Below are positions 52,899-61,420 of a stretch of 64,000 bases of DNA, piece by piece (the first letter of the stretch is position 1; each line of letters opens with the position of its first letter). The stretch covers positions 434,001 to 498,000 of the forward strand of contig NZ_BDMM01000002.1 in the NCBI RefSeq assembly GCF_002157625.1. Reading direction: 5' to 3'. Under the pieces are notes generated by a model, which did not search any database, was not told where the DNA came from, and saw only the letters and a program-made list of their open reading frames with translations. Origin of the DNA: Brevundimonas sp. SH203. Lineage in GTDB: Bacteria > Pseudomonadota > Alphaproteobacteria > Caulobacterales > Caulobacteraceae. The position numbers were made by a program, and so were the translations under genes.

Positions 52899-53075
52899 CT
52901 GCGTTTCCCCCGAAACGAACGGTGACACTTATTTGACGTCGCCGCGCGCCGGGGGCCGTAAAGGAAAATGAACGGTGACGCGCATTTTTCTTTCGCGGTC
53001 GCCGCGGTGGAAAATGACCGTCGGCGGTTCCCCTGACCCCCGGACTTCTCTAGGGTCCGCCGCCAATCCAGGACT

Positions 53076-53297
53076 ATGAGGCCATCCGTGAAAGACACCG
53101 ACCTGAAGCGCATCGAGGGCCACCTCAAGCGCACCTTCAACACCGGCGGCATCATCGTGAAGGCCCGCCCCAAGCAGAACGATTCGGCCGAGGTCTATGT
53201 CGGCGACGAGTTCATCGGCATCGTCTTCGAGGACGAGGACGAAGAAGGCTCCTTCATGTTCGAAATGGCCATCCTGTCCGAAGACCTGCCGGACTGA
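53076..53297 (+). CDS. DUF3126 family protein
   Basis: A 73-residue acidic protein. The whole length matches DUF3126, a small alphaproteobacterial family of unknown role: KDTDLKRIEGHLKRTFNTGGIIVKARPKQNDSAEVYVGDEFIGIVFEDEDEEGSFMFEMAILSEDL. The gene is usually found near cysE in this class, as here. A GTG at codon 5 is the alternative start. Confidence 0.9.
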   Translation: MRPSVKDTDLKRIEGHLKRTFNTGGIIVKARPKQNDSAEVYVGDEFIGIVFEDEDEEGSFMFEMAILSEDLPD

Positions 53298-53320
53298 CGA
53301 TCATAAGCCCCGCCTGACCT

Positions 53321-54121
53321 TCAGCCCGCGTGCGCGATGAAGGTCAGGGTGTGGGTGTAGCTGCGCCAGGGCGTGGCGGCGCCGGGCGGGGCGGCGATGC
53401 GGTGACGCACCTGGGTCATATAGGCGCCCGGTTCGGCGACCCTCAGCGTGATCCGGCCCGAGGCGTCGGTGCGGGTTTCGCTCTCGATCTTCTTGCCGTC
53501 GTATTGGCCCGCCTCGCGAAATACGGTCACGTCGGCGCCTGCGACCGGCCGGCCGTCGAACAGCAGGCGGAAGGGCGCGTCCTCGCCCGCCACGATGTCG
53601 CCGGGCTGGATCAGGGGCTGAAGCTCCAGCCCCTGGCCCGAGGGTTTCAGCGCCGCCTCGTCCGGCGCGCCGCGCACCACATAGACGTCCGCGACCGTGA
53701 TGCTCTGCACATCGACCAGTTCGGCGCCGGGCGGGGGCGGCGCATCCTCCTCGCCGACCATCTTCCAGCCCGAGGGGGTCTGGTACATCTTGGCCGCCCG
53801 ACCCTCGCGCGCGCCGGACGACAGGCGATACAGGCCGTCCACCGGCGTCGGCGCCTCGAACACCGCCAGGTCGCGCAGATAGGTGACGGTGGTGATCGGC
53901 GTGTCGCCGTTCGGCCCCACGACATGGAAGTGATCCGAGCGCATGACCACCTCGGCGTTGAACACGTCCTCGGTGAAGGCCGCCTCGACCGTCACATGGT
54001 CGCGGTTGGTGGCGTCGAAGACGTTGGGTCGCAGATAGGGCGAATGGGCCTGGGCGGCGCCGGCGCTCCATACGGCCAGCAGGCTAGCCAGAAGACTGGC
54101 GTGGAGGATGGGTCTGCTCAT
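53321..54121 (-). CDS. DUF4198 domain periplasmic protein
   Basis: A 266-residue secreted protein with signal peptide (MSRPILHASLLASLLAVWSA, cut after AAQA) and then HSPYLRPNVF, the usual DUF4198 beginning where the mature N-terminal His could bind metal. It ends in a carboxypeptidase-regulatory-like beta domain (GRPVAGADVTVFRE, TDASGRITLRVAEPGAYMTQVRHRI). Members sit near metal or TonB-dependent uptake genes, and metal handling has been proposed. It is divergent from the AIM24-like gene. Confidence 0.87.
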   Translation of the reverse strand: MSRPILHASLLASLLAVWSAGAAQAHSPYLRPNVFDATNRDHVTVEAAFTEDVFNAEVVMRSDHFHVVGPNGDTPITTVTYLRDLAVFEAPTPVDGLYRLSSGAREGRAAKMYQTPSGWKMVGEEDAPPPPGAELVDVQSITVADVYVVRGAPDEAALKPSGQGLELQPLIQPGDIVAGEDAPFRLLFDGRPVAGADVTVFREAGQYDGKKIESETRTDASGRITLRVAEPGAYMTQVRHRIAAPPGAATPWRSYTHTLTFIAHAG

Positions 54122-54247
54122 GCTGCTGCGCCTCTCGCGTTCGCGCGAACAATATAAGATTGAGAGGCGTTTGCAACATTAAGGGCTTGCCTAACCCAAC
54201 CCTGTTCGCCCAGGCTCGACCTCCCCGAAACCACCTCCGAGGTCGTC

Positions 54248-54949
54248 ATGCCCGTCAAAACCGTCGCCGAGTTCGTCGCCGACTACAAGGAAAAGGACGT
54301 CAGTCCCGAAGCCTTCGAACTGGAGAACGCCTATCTGCTGGAAGTCCGGCTGAACGGCTCGGTCTGGGCCAAGTCCGGGGCCATGGTAGCGCGCACCGGA
54401 CAGGTGAAGTTCACCCGTCAGGGCCTGATGGAGCAGGGGCTCGGCAACCTGCTGAAGAAGGCCGTCAGCGGCGAGGGCATGGTGCTGATGAAGATGGAGG
54501 GCCAGGGGCGCGTCTATCTGGCCGACACCGGCAAGAAGATCACCCTGCTGCGGCTGGACAACGAGACCATCTTCGTCAACGGCAACGACGTGCTGGCGCT
54601 GGAAAACGGCGTCAGCAACCAGATCACCATGATGAAGCGCGTCGCGGGCATGCTGTCCGGCGGCCTGTTCAACGTGAAGCTGAGCGGCAGCGGCATCGTG
54701 GCCATCACCTCTCACTACGAGCCGCTGATCCTGAAGGTCAGCGCGGCGACCGGCCCGGTCTTCACCGACCCGAACGCCACCGTGGCCTGGTCGGGCGGCC
54801 TGTCGCCCGAAATCGCCACCGACATCTCTCTGAAGACCCTGGTGGGCCGAGGCTCGGGCGAAAGCATCCAGATGAAGTTCGCCGGCGAGGGCTGGGTCGT
54901 GGTCCAGCCCTACGAGGAAACCTATATGCAGGCCAACAGCGGCGGCTGA
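54248..54949 (+). CDS. AIM24 family protein (TIGR00266-like)
   Basis: A 233-residue, beta-rich soluble protein of the AIM24/TIGR00266 family. Gly-rich strands such as LEVRLNGSVWAKSGAMVARTG, GKKITLLRLDNETIFVNGNDVLALENGVSNQI, and TVAWSGGLSPEI are typical; the fold is related to a tryptophan-RNA-attenuation-like beta-barrel. Function in bacteria is unknown. It stands alone with a palindromic repeat downstream. Confidence 0.9.
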   Translation: MPVKTVAEFVADYKEKDVSPEAFELENAYLLEVRLNGSVWAKSGAMVARTGQVKFTRQGLMEQGLGNLLKKAVSGEGMVLMKMEGQGRVYLADTGKKITLLRLDNETIFVNGNDVLALENGVSNQITMMKRVAGMLSGGLFNVKLSGSGIVAITSHYEPLILKVSAATGPVFTDPNATVAWSGGLSPEIATDISLKTLVGRGSGESIQMKFAGEGWVVVQPYEETYMQANSGG

Positions 54950-54963
54950 CGGACCAAATCAAT

Positions 54964-55092
54964 CGTCATTCCGGGGCTGAGCGAAGCGAAGAACCCGGAA
55001 CCCAGGGCCAAGAACACGCTGCTGGCTCCATCCAACGCCTTGTGCCCGCCTCCTGGGTTCCGGGTTCGTCCTTCGGACGCCCCGGAATGACG
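54964..55092. repeat. Dispersed palindromic repeat, CGTCATTCCGGGG type
   Basis: A 129-bp element whose ends are CGTCATTCCGGGG and CCCCGGAATGACG, with nested arms ACCCGGAACCCAGG and CCTGGGTTCCGGGT. Short inner dyads (GAGCGAAGCGAAG and CGTCCTTCGGACG) sit between outer and inner arms. It lies between the AIM24-like and DUF2164 gene ends, in a convergent gap, with no other gene there. Only one copy in the window. Confidence 0.85.
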
Positions 55093-55173
55093 TCATCAGG
55101 CTGAATGTCGTTTGAACCTGACCCCTCGGTCGTCATCCGCGTTCTTGTGGCCAGGAGAGGGGGCCGGGCGGCG

Positions 55174-55416
55174 TCACTCCGCCCGTTCCAGGCCGGCGAC
55201 CGCCTCGGCGAGGTCGTCGGCCTTCTTCTTCAGCACGGCCTGGGCGTCATAGAGGGCGCGGTTGTAGAAGAAGGGGCCGATCTCGCGGGCCAGGAAGTCG
55301 ATCAGCATCTCGGCCGGCAGGTCGCGCAGTTCGACATCCATTTCGTCGCGGAAATAGGGGCGCAGCTTCGCCGTGATGGCGGCGACCTCCTCGCGGCTGA
55401 AGCGGATCGGCGTCAT
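55174..55416 (-). CDS. DUF2164 family protein
   Basis: An 80-residue protein matching DUF2164 in full: IRFSREEVAAITAKLRPYFRDEMDVELRDLPAEMLIDFLAREIGPFFYNRALYDAQ. Cytoplasmic, helical, unknown function. Its ATG overlaps the stop of the ABC-F gene by four bases, so it is translated from the same message. Confidence 0.9.
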   Translation of the reverse strand: MTPIRFSREEVAAITAKLRPYFRDEMDVELRDLPAEMLIDFLAREIGPFFYNRALYDAQAVLKKKADDLAEAVAGLERAE

Positions 55417-57335
55417 GCGACCTCGGCCAGGGCTTCCTCGGCCGCGACCCAGGCGGCTTCGGCGGCGGCGAGATCGGCCTCGGTCTTGGCGCGGGCGCGG
55501 GTCAGGCCCTCCAGCGCCTTGGGATTGCTGACCGAGGCCGTGGCCATGTCGTCGTCGATGCGGGCGATCTCGGCGGTCAGGCGGTTCATGGTCTCCTCGG
55601 CCTTCTTGACCGCGTGACGGAGAGTGGACGGCGAGGGACCGGATCGCTTCTTGTTGCCCCTATCGTTCGCGCCCCCGACTTTCGAAGAATTGGCGCTCTC
55701 TGCTTGAGGGGCGCCTGAGCTCGCCTTGGCTTCTTCCTTCTTGATCTGGCTAGGCTTGGCGATGGCCTGTTTGGCGCGGTCGAGGACGAACTTGGCGTAG
55801 TCGTCCATGTCGCCGTCGAACGGCTTCACCGTGCCGTCGGCGGCCAGCCACAGCCGGTCGGCCACCATCTCCATCAGCGAACGGTCGTGGGTGATCAGGA
55901 TGACGGCGCCGGAATAGTCGTTCAGCGCGTCCAGCAGGGCCCGGCGGCTGTCGATGTCCAGGTGGTTGGTCGGTTCGTCCAGGATCAGGACGTGGGGCGC
56001 ATCCATCGCCACCATGTTCAGCAGCAGGCGCGCGCGCTCGCCGCCCGACAGGCTGTCGACCGTGGTTTCCTGCTTCTCATAGCCCAGGCCGAACTGGGCC
56101 AGTTTTGAGCGGCGGGCGCTTTCGGGCGCGTCCGGCATGGCGCGGCGGATGATCTCCAGCGGCGTGTCCGTCGGGTCCATCGCCTCGATCTGATGCTGGT
56201 GGAACCAGCCGACGCGCATCTTCCTGTCGCGGTGCAGTTCGCCCTCGGACACGTCCAAGGCGCCGGCGATCATCTTGGCGAAGGTCGACTTGCCCGCGCC
56301 GTTGACGCCCAGCAGGCCGATCCGGTCGTCCAGGTCCATCCGCAGGTTCAGGTTCCGCAGGATGGGCTTGCCCGGCTCATAGCCGACATTGGCCCGCTCC
56401 AGCCGGATCAAAGGCGGCGCCAGCGGACGCGGCGGCGAGGGCAGGGTGAAGGGGGCGACGCGCTCCTCGATGGTGGTCGCCACCGGCTGCATCTTCTCCA
56501 GCCGCTTCATGCGCGACTGGGCCTGGGCGGCCTTGGACGCCTTGGCCTTGAACCGGTCCACGAAGGCCTGAAGGTGGGCGCGTTCGGCGTCCTGCTTGGC
56601 CTTGGCCGACAGCTGCAGCCGGGCCTTCTCGGCGCGGGCCTTTTCGAAGGCGTCGTAGTTGCCGGTGTAGAGGGTCAGGGTGTGGTTCGCGAGGTGCAGG
56701 ATGTGGGTGCAGACCTCGTTGAGCATTTCCCGGTCGTGGGAGATGATCAGGGCGGTGTGCGGGTATTTCTTCAGCCGCGCCTCCAGCCACAGGGCGCCCT
56801 CCAGGTCGAGGTAGTTGGTCGGTTCGTCCAGCAGCAGCATGTCCGGCTCGGCGAACAGGGCCGCCGCCAAAGCGACGCGCATCCGCCAGCCGCCTGAGAA
56901 CTCTGACATCGGCCGGGCCTGGTTCTCCTGATCGAAGCCCAGACCGACGAGGATTTCGGCCGCGCGCGCCGGGGCGGCGTCGGCGTCGATCTCGATCAGG
57001 CGCGACCAGATCTCGCCCATCTCCTCCGGTTCGGCGGTTTCCAGACGGCCCAGCAGGGTGTGGCGCTCGACATCGGCCTCAAGGATGGTGTCGATGACGC
57101 TGACGGGCGTGGCCGGATGCTCCTGATCGACCGAGCCGATGCGGGCGGTCTTGGGCAGGCTGATCTCGTCGCCATTGGCGTTCAGTTCGCCCAGGATCAG
57201 CTTGAACAGCGTCGATTTGCCGATGCCGTTGCGCCCCACCAGCCCCACCTTGGACCCCGGCGGCAGGCTGACGGAGGCGTCCACGAGGAATTTGCGGCCC
57301 CAGGCGTTGAAGGTCAGGTCGGTGATCTGGAGCAT
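55413..57335 (-). CDS. ABC-F family ATPase (Uup/YheS type)
   Basis: A 640-residue protein with two ABC domains and no membrane part, the mark of ABC-F translation factors and ribosome-protection relatives. Walker A sites: GRNGIGKST and GVNGAGKST; signatures FSGGWRMRVALAAALF and LSGGERARLLLNMV; Walker B LLLDEPTNYLDL and LILDEPTNHLDI. The linker between them (KARAEKARLQLSAKAKQ) and a C-terminal coiled coil after a Lys/Ser-rich spacer fit YheS/Uup-like proteins. Start chosen at 57335; a start at 57365 would lie inside the toxin-antitoxin operator. Confidence 0.92.
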   Translation of the reverse strand: MLQITDLTFNAWGRKFLVDASVSLPPGSKVGLVGRNGIGKSTLFKLILGELNANGDEISLPKTARIGSVDQEHPATPVSVIDTILEADVERHTLLGRLETAEPEEMGEIWSRLIEIDADAAPARAAEILVGLGFDQENQARPMSEFSGGWRMRVALAAALFAEPDMLLLDEPTNYLDLEGALWLEARLKKYPHTALIISHDREMLNEVCTHILHLANHTLTLYTGNYDAFEKARAEKARLQLSAKAKQDAERAHLQAFVDRFKAKASKAAQAQSRMKRLEKMQPVATTIEERVAPFTLPSPPRPLAPPLIRLERANVGYEPGKPILRNLNLRMDLDDRIGLLGVNGAGKSTFAKMIAGALDVSEGELHRDRKMRVGWFHQHQIEAMDPTDTPLEIIRRAMPDAPESARRSKLAQFGLGYEKQETTVDSLSGGERARLLLNMVAMDAPHVLILDEPTNHLDIDSRRALLDALNDYSGAVILITHDRSLMEMVADRLWLAADGTVKPFDGDMDDYAKFVLDRAKQAIAKPSQIKKEEAKASSGAPQAESANSSKVGGANDRGNKKRSGPSPSTLRHAVKKAEETMNRLTAEIARIDDDMATASVSNPKALEGLTRARAKTEADLAAAEAAWVAAEEALAEVA

Positions 57336-57345
57336 GGGCGGCGCA

Positions 57346-57374
57346 TGGACTTTCTGACTGGTCATCTCTATATG
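57346..57374 (+). promoter_or_regulatory. Toxin-antitoxin promoter
   Basis: TGGACT (57346-57351), a 17-base spacer, and TATATG (57369-57374). The expected first base is at or next to the A of the antitoxin ATG (57382), so the message may be leaderless; no SD-like sequence precedes that ATG. Confidence 0.55.
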
Positions 57375-57381
57375 ACCAGTC
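57356..57381. promoter_or_regulatory. Toxin-antitoxin operator
   Basis: GACTGGTCAT-N6-ATGACCAGTC, a perfect 10-bp inverted repeat ending one base before the antitoxin ATG and covering its -10 box. This is the expected position for an autoregulatory Phd/YefM site. The site is also about 20 bases upstream of the ABC-F gene start. Confidence 0.7.
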
Positions 57382-57723
57382 ATGACGTATGATCTTGTAA
57401 GCGGCGAGGTCGTCATAACGGCGACGGAGTTCAAGGCCAAGTGTCTGGACCTGCTGGACCGCGTGAACTCGGGCGAGATCCGCAAGGTTCATATCACCAA
57501 GCGGGGCAAGGAGGCCGCCGTTCTGGTCGCCCCTGAAGCCGCGACCAAGGAGCCTTGGGACCCCCGCAGCATGTTCGGCAGCATGAAGGGCTCGCTGACC
57601 ATCGACCCAGGCATTGATCTGGCGAAGCCCATTTACAAACAGGTGTTCGGAACGACGGTCGAGGCCGATATGGACCTGAACGATCCTGACTATGACCTCG
57701 GTCTTGGGCTGCGCGAGGAATGA
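57382..57723 (+). CDS. Type II antitoxin, Phd/YefM family
   Basis: A 113-residue antitoxin. The N-terminal Phd/YefM DNA-binding part is VVITATEFKAKCLDLLDRVNSGEIRKVHITKRGKEAAVLVAP, and the longer C-terminal part (FGSMKGSLTIDPGIDLAKPIYKQ, then acidic VEADMDLNDPDYDLG) would wrap the toxin. Its stop overlaps the toxin ATG by four bases, the usual coupling. A palindrome directly upstream suits autorepression. Confidence 0.92.
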   Translation: MTYDLVSGEVVITATEFKAKCLDLLDRVNSGEIRKVHITKRGKEAAVLVAPEAATKEPWDPRSMFGSMKGSLTIDPGIDLAKPIYKQVFGTTVEADMDLNDPDYDLGLGLREE

Positions 57724-58139
57724 GCGACGGTGTGCTGCTTGACACCCACGCCTTGATCTGGACCGTTCTGGGGGAGCCTATCCGTCAGGAAGCCGCGACT
57801 GCGATCGTGGCGGCCAGCACCGGCGGCGGTGTCCATGTTTCCGCAGCAACGGCTTGGGAGCTTGGAATCATCAGCCAGAAACGGTCATTGGAGGTTGTGA
57901 TCGCCGGAGATGTCAGGGGCTGGCTGGCCAAGGCTGTCAGGGCCACGCGCGCGCGACTGCTGGCGCTTGATTTCGATCTCATGATCGATGTGGGCGAGTT
58001 GCCCGATCTGGCGCACAGAGATCCGGCGGATCGGATGCTGATCGCAACGGCGCGATCTCACGACCTGATCCTCGTCACCCGCGACCGGGCCATTCTGGCC
58101 TATGCGGAGGCCGGTCATGTGCGGGCGATCGCCTGCTGA
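57720..58139 (+). CDS. PIN domain toxin (VapC type)
   Basis: A 139-residue PIN-fold ribonuclease toxin. The acidic residues of the metal site are in LLDTHALIW (Asp8), the conserved Glu in SAATAWELGI, and the Asp pair in HRDPADRMLIATA and VTRDRAI. PIN toxins cut specific RNAs such as tRNA or rRNA. Together with the Phd-type antitoxin it forms a complete, intact module with no sign of decay. Confidence 0.92.
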   Translation: MSDGVLLDTHALIWTVLGEPIRQEAATAIVAASTGGGVHVSAATAWELGIISQKRSLEVVIAGDVRGWLAKAVRATRARLLALDFDLMIDVGELPDLAHRDPADRMLIATARSHDLILVTRDRAILAYAEAGHVRAIAC

Positions 58140-58161
58140 AGACAGCGGCTTGGCGCGGGGG

Positions 58162-58190
58162 TTGGCGCAGGTGCGGCGCGTCGCTATAAG
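58162..58190 (+). promoter_or_regulatory. ndk promoter
   Basis: TTGGCGC (58162-58168), 14 bases, then GCTATAAG (58183-58190) fit the Caulobacter housekeeping consensus TTGACGS-N10-14-GCTANAWC well. The message would start near 58197, leaving a 35-base leader with AAAGAAG before the ndk ATG. Confidence 0.6.
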
Positions 58191-58231
58191 CCCGCGACCC
58201 TCAATCGACTAAAACAAAAGAAGTCACTCCC

Positions 58232-58651
58232 ATGACCGAACGCACCTTCTCGATCATCAAGCCCGACGCCACGCGCCGCAACCTGACCGGCGCGATCAAC
58301 GCCGTGATCGAAGGCGCCGGCCTGCGCATCGTCGCCCAACGCCGCGTCAAGCTGACGACCGAGCAAGCCAAGAAGTTCTACGAAGTCCACGCCGAGCGTC
58401 CGTTCTACGGCGAGCTGGTCGAACAGATGACCGCCGAGCCGGTCGTGGTTCAGGTTCTGGAAGGCGACAACGCCGTCGCCGCCTATCGCGAAGTCATGGG
58501 CGCCACCAACCCGGAACAGGCCGCCGAAGGCACCATCCGCAAGCAATTCGCGCTGTCGATCGGCGAAAACTCGGTCCACGGCTCGGACAGCCAGGACAAC
58601 GCCAAGATCGAGATCGCCCAGTTCTTCACCGACGACCAGATCGTCGGCTAA
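58232..58651 (+). CDS. ndk: Nucleoside diphosphate kinase
   Basis: A 139-residue NDP kinase that transfers the terminal phosphate from ATP to NDPs through a phosphohistidine. The protein starts [19 protein letters not shown], and the active-site His is about residue 117 in [10 protein letters not shown]. Length and spacing are standard. Its own promoter and terminator are visible. Confidence 0.97.
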   Translation: MTERTFSIIKPDATRRNLTGAINAVIEGAGLRIVAQRRVKLTTEQAKKFYEVHAERPFYGELVEQMTAEPVVVQVLEGDNAVAAYREVMGATNPEQAAEGTIRKQFALSIGENSVHGSDSQDNAKIEIAQFFTDDQIVG

Positions 58652-58751
58652 GGCGCTGGGGCCGCGCTCGGGACCGCGTCCCGAGCATGGCGACAAGATG
58701 CTCGCTCAAGTCGTGAGGCGCCGCGCGCCGAACATAGCGACACCTCTCATG

Positions 58752-58787
58752 AAAGGCCCGCGTTCGGAACCGGACGCGGGCCTTTTC
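58752..58787 (+). terminator. Intrinsic terminator after ndk
   Basis: A 12-bp stem, AAAGGCCCGCGT / ACGCGGGCCTTT, with a 10-base loop, ending in TTTT. It lies 100 bases after the ndk stop. Confidence 0.85.
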
Positions 58788-58830
58788 AGTTCGGTCAACA
58801 TCGTCCCCCTCGCTGTCTCGGAGAAGACTC

Positions 58831-59031
58831 ATGAAGACCCTCATCAAACTGGCCCCCGTCGTCGGCGTCGTGGCCCTGCTGGCCGCCTGTGGTCAGACCA
58901 TGGAACAACGCGCCGCCACCGGCGCCCTGGGCGGCGCGGTCGCCGGTCAGGTCATTGGCGGCAACACCGGCTCGACCGTGGCGGGCGCCGCCATCGGCGC
59001 CGTCGCCGGCGCGGCGACCAAGCCCCGCTGA
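58831..59031 (+). CDS. Small glycine-zipper lipoprotein
   Basis: A 66-residue protein with a lipoprotein signal (LIKLAPVVGVVALLAAC, Cys20) and a glycine-zipper body (GALGGAVAGQVIGGNTGSTVAGAAIGAVAGAA). Proteins of this shape (YMGG/Rick_17kDa-like) sit at the outer membrane. Role unknown. It has its own terminator directly after. Confidence 0.85.
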   Translation: MKTLIKLAPVVGVVALLAACGQTMEQRAATGALGGAVAGQVIGGNTGSTVAGAAIGAVAGAATKPR

Positions 59032-59056
59032 TCGCGGGCTAAAACCCCGGATGACA

Positions 59057-59088
59057 AAAAGGCCCGGAGCGTTCGCTCTGGGCCTTTT
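59057..59088 (+). terminator. Intrinsic terminator after the small lipoprotein
   Basis: AAAGGCCC (59058-59065) pairs with GGGCCTTT (59080-59087), extended by GAGC/GCTC inside, with a short loop, then TTTT. It also faces the end of the M13 peptidase gene. Confidence 0.85.
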
Positions 59089-59110
59089 CCACGTCCGAGA
59101 TCCGGCGCGC

Positions 59111-61162
59111 TTACCAGATGCGCGCGCGGGCGTCGGGCGCGATATATTCCTTCTGGTCGGGCGACACGCCGAAGGCGGCGTACCAGGCGTCGATGTTGCG
59201 CGGCGAGGTGGCGGCGCGCACCGGGCCGGGCGAGTGCGGATCGGTGGTCAGCTGTTCCTTCATCGCCGCCTCGCGCGACTTCTCGCGCCAGACCTGCGCC
59301 CAGCCCAGGAAGACGCGCTGATCGCCCGTCAGGCCGTCGATGACCGGCGCCGGCTGGCCGTTCAGCGACTTGTGATAGGCGTCCAGCGCCAGCAGCAGGC
59401 CGCCCAGGTCGGCGATGTTCTCACCCATGGTCAGGTCGCCGTTGACGTGCATGCCGGGGATCGGCTCCAGCTTGTCGTAGATGGCGCCCAGCACCTTGGC
59501 GCGTTCTTCGAAGCGGGCGGCGTCTTCCGGCGTCCACCAGTCGCGCAGCACGCCGTCGCCGTCGGACTTGCGGCCCTGGTCGTCGAAGCCGTGGGTGATC
59601 TCGTGACCGATCACCGCGCCGATGCCGCCATAGTTGATGGCCGGGTCCGCGTTCGGATCGAAGAAGGGCGCCTGCAGGATGGCGGCCGGGAAGACGATCT
59701 CGTTGCGCGGCGGGTTGTAATAGGCGTTCACCGTCTGGGGCGTCATACCCCATTCCAGCGGATCGACGGGTTTGCCGATCTTGCCGCGCTGCCACGCCCA
59801 TTCGAAGGCGGCGGCGCGTTCGACGTTGCCGTACAGGTCGCCGGACGTCAGCTCCAGCCCGTCATAGCTGCGCCATTTGTCGGGATAACCGATCTTCACC
59901 CCGAACCTGGACATCTTGTAGAGGGCCTGTTCGCGCGTCGGCTCGCTCATCCAGTCCAGGGTCTTCAGCCGCTCGGTCATGGCGTCGCGGATGTTGCCGA
60001 CCAGGGCGTCCATCTGGGCCTTGGACGAGGCCGGGAAGTGCAGGCGGACGTATTCCTGGCCCAGGACTTCGCCCAGCTGGCCGTCGACCAGGGCCACGCC
60101 CCGGTTCCAGCGCGGACGGTTCTGCGGCTGGCCGCGCAGCGTCTTGCCGCGGAAGTCGAAGCGGGCGTCCACGAAGGCCTTGGACAGATAGGGGCTGGCC
60201 TGATCGACGATCTGCGTCGCCTGCCAGGCCTTCAGCGTCTCGACGGGCGTGTCGGCGAACACCTGGGCGATGGCCGGAATGGCGGTGTTCTCGGCTAGGA
60301 CGAAGTTTTCGACATCCGCGACCTGGGCGCCGGTCAGGAAGGCGCGCCAGTCGAAGCCGGGGGCCAGGGTCGGCAGGTCGGACGCCTTGGCGGGATTGTA
60401 CAGCTTGTCGATCTGGCGACGCTCGACCTGGCTCCACTGCTTCTCGGCGACCTTGGTTTCGAAGGCCACGATGTCGGCGGCGGTCTTGGCCGGATCGGTC
60501 CAGCCGATGGCGGTCAGGGTGGTGGTCAGATAGGCCAGATAGGCCTCGCGCTGGGCGGCGAAATCAGGCTTCAGATAATAGTCGCGATCCGGCAGGCCCA
60601 GCGAGCCCTGGCTGATATAGGCGGTGTTGATCTTGGGATCGCGCAGGTCTTCCGACACGCTGATACCGAACAGGGAGCCGCCGAAGCCGGAGTGGCTCTC
60701 GCCCATCAGGCGGGCCATGTCGGCGTGATCCTTGACCGCCTTGACGGCCGCGAGGTCGGCGGCCAGCGGCGTCGCGCCCAGCTGTTCGATCCGGGCCTCG
60801 TCCATGAAGCTGGCGTAGAGGGCGCCGACCTTCTGGGCGTTGGCGTTGACGGGGTTGGCGGCGCTGGCCTCGATGATCGACTTCAGCTGGGCCTGGGCGT
60901 TTTCATACAGGACGTCGAACGGGCCGAACCGGGCCTTGTCCGCCGGGATTTCGGTCGTGCGCAGATATGTGCCGTTGGCGTATTCGTTGAAGTCGTCACC
61001 CGGCTTCACCGTCATGTCGCGCCCGGCCAGGTCGAAGCCCCAGGCGCCGAAAGGATGCGCGGCGGCGGCGCCGTGCGAATGGTCCTGAGCCGAGGCCGCG
61101 CCGCCGGTCAGGGCGACGACGATGCAGGCCGAGCAGGCGGCCATCAGACGAATGCGAGTCAT
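59111..61162 (-). CDS. M13 family metallopeptidase (neprilysin/PepO type)
   Basis: A 683-residue zinc endopeptidase exported by a signal peptide (MTRIRLMAACSACIVVALTG, cut near ASAQ). The mature start contains DHSHGAAAAH. Zinc motif GHEITHGFDDQG lies about residue 520 and the third ligand is in GENIADLGG; NAYYNPPRNEIVFPAAILQ is the substrate-binding block. The C-terminal RIW is the usual end (xRxW). It is a periplasmic oligopeptidase. A palindromic repeat lies upstream. Confidence 0.94.
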   Translation of the reverse strand: MTRIRLMAACSACIVVALTGGAASAQDHSHGAAAAHPFGAWGFDLAGRDMTVKPGDDFNEYANGTYLRTTEIPADKARFGPFDVLYENAQAQLKSIIEASAANPVNANAQKVGALYASFMDEARIEQLGATPLAADLAAVKAVKDHADMARLMGESHSGFGGSLFGISVSEDLRDPKINTAYISQGSLGLPDRDYYLKPDFAAQREAYLAYLTTTLTAIGWTDPAKTAADIVAFETKVAEKQWSQVERRQIDKLYNPAKASDLPTLAPGFDWRAFLTGAQVADVENFVLAENTAIPAIAQVFADTPVETLKAWQATQIVDQASPYLSKAFVDARFDFRGKTLRGQPQNRPRWNRGVALVDGQLGEVLGQEYVRLHFPASSKAQMDALVGNIRDAMTERLKTLDWMSEPTREQALYKMSRFGVKIGYPDKWRSYDGLELTSGDLYGNVERAAAFEWAWQRGKIGKPVDPLEWGMTPQTVNAYYNPPRNEIVFPAAILQAPFFDPNADPAINYGGIGAVIGHEITHGFDDQGRKSDGDGVLRDWWTPEDAARFEERAKVLGAIYDKLEPIPGMHVNGDLTMGENIADLGGLLLALDAYHKSLNGQPAPVIDGLTGDQRVFLGWAQVWREKSREAAMKEQLTTDPHSPGPVRAATSPRNIDAWYAAFGVSPDQKEYIAPDARARIW

Positions 61163-61259
61163 GAAGAAAAGAGGTCCCGATTTTGAACGGCCGCACCATC
61201 GCGCCGGTGCGGCGGTCTGTCGCATGACGTTTTCGTAATGTTCGATCGTCCTCCCCATC

Positions 61260-61387
61260 CGCTCATCCCCGCGAAGGCGGGGACCCAGTTCTGTCGCAGG
61301 ATGGGTTGTCGTGGATTTCTGGACAGACCCGCATCCAAACACTGGAGCGCCCAAAACACTGGGTCCCCGCCTTCGCGGGGATGAACG
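61260..61387. repeat. Dispersed palindromic repeat, CATCCCCGCGAAGG family, copy 2
   Basis: Inverted arms of 30 bp (61260-61289 and 61358-61387) carry the same sequence as the copy at 31168-31292, with one mismatch (GATGAACG for GATGAGCG) in the right arm. The 68-bp centre is unrelated to that of the other copy. It lies between the M13 peptidase start and the purN stop. Confidence 0.9.
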
Positions 61388-61420
61388 GGCAGGGAGGGGG
61401 CTAGCGAATGGAGAAAGGGC

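Noticed and set aside
58626-58847. Minus-strand frame of 73 codons between ndk and the small lipoprotein
   Set aside because: It runs through the ndk terminator hairpin and has no sensible protein features.
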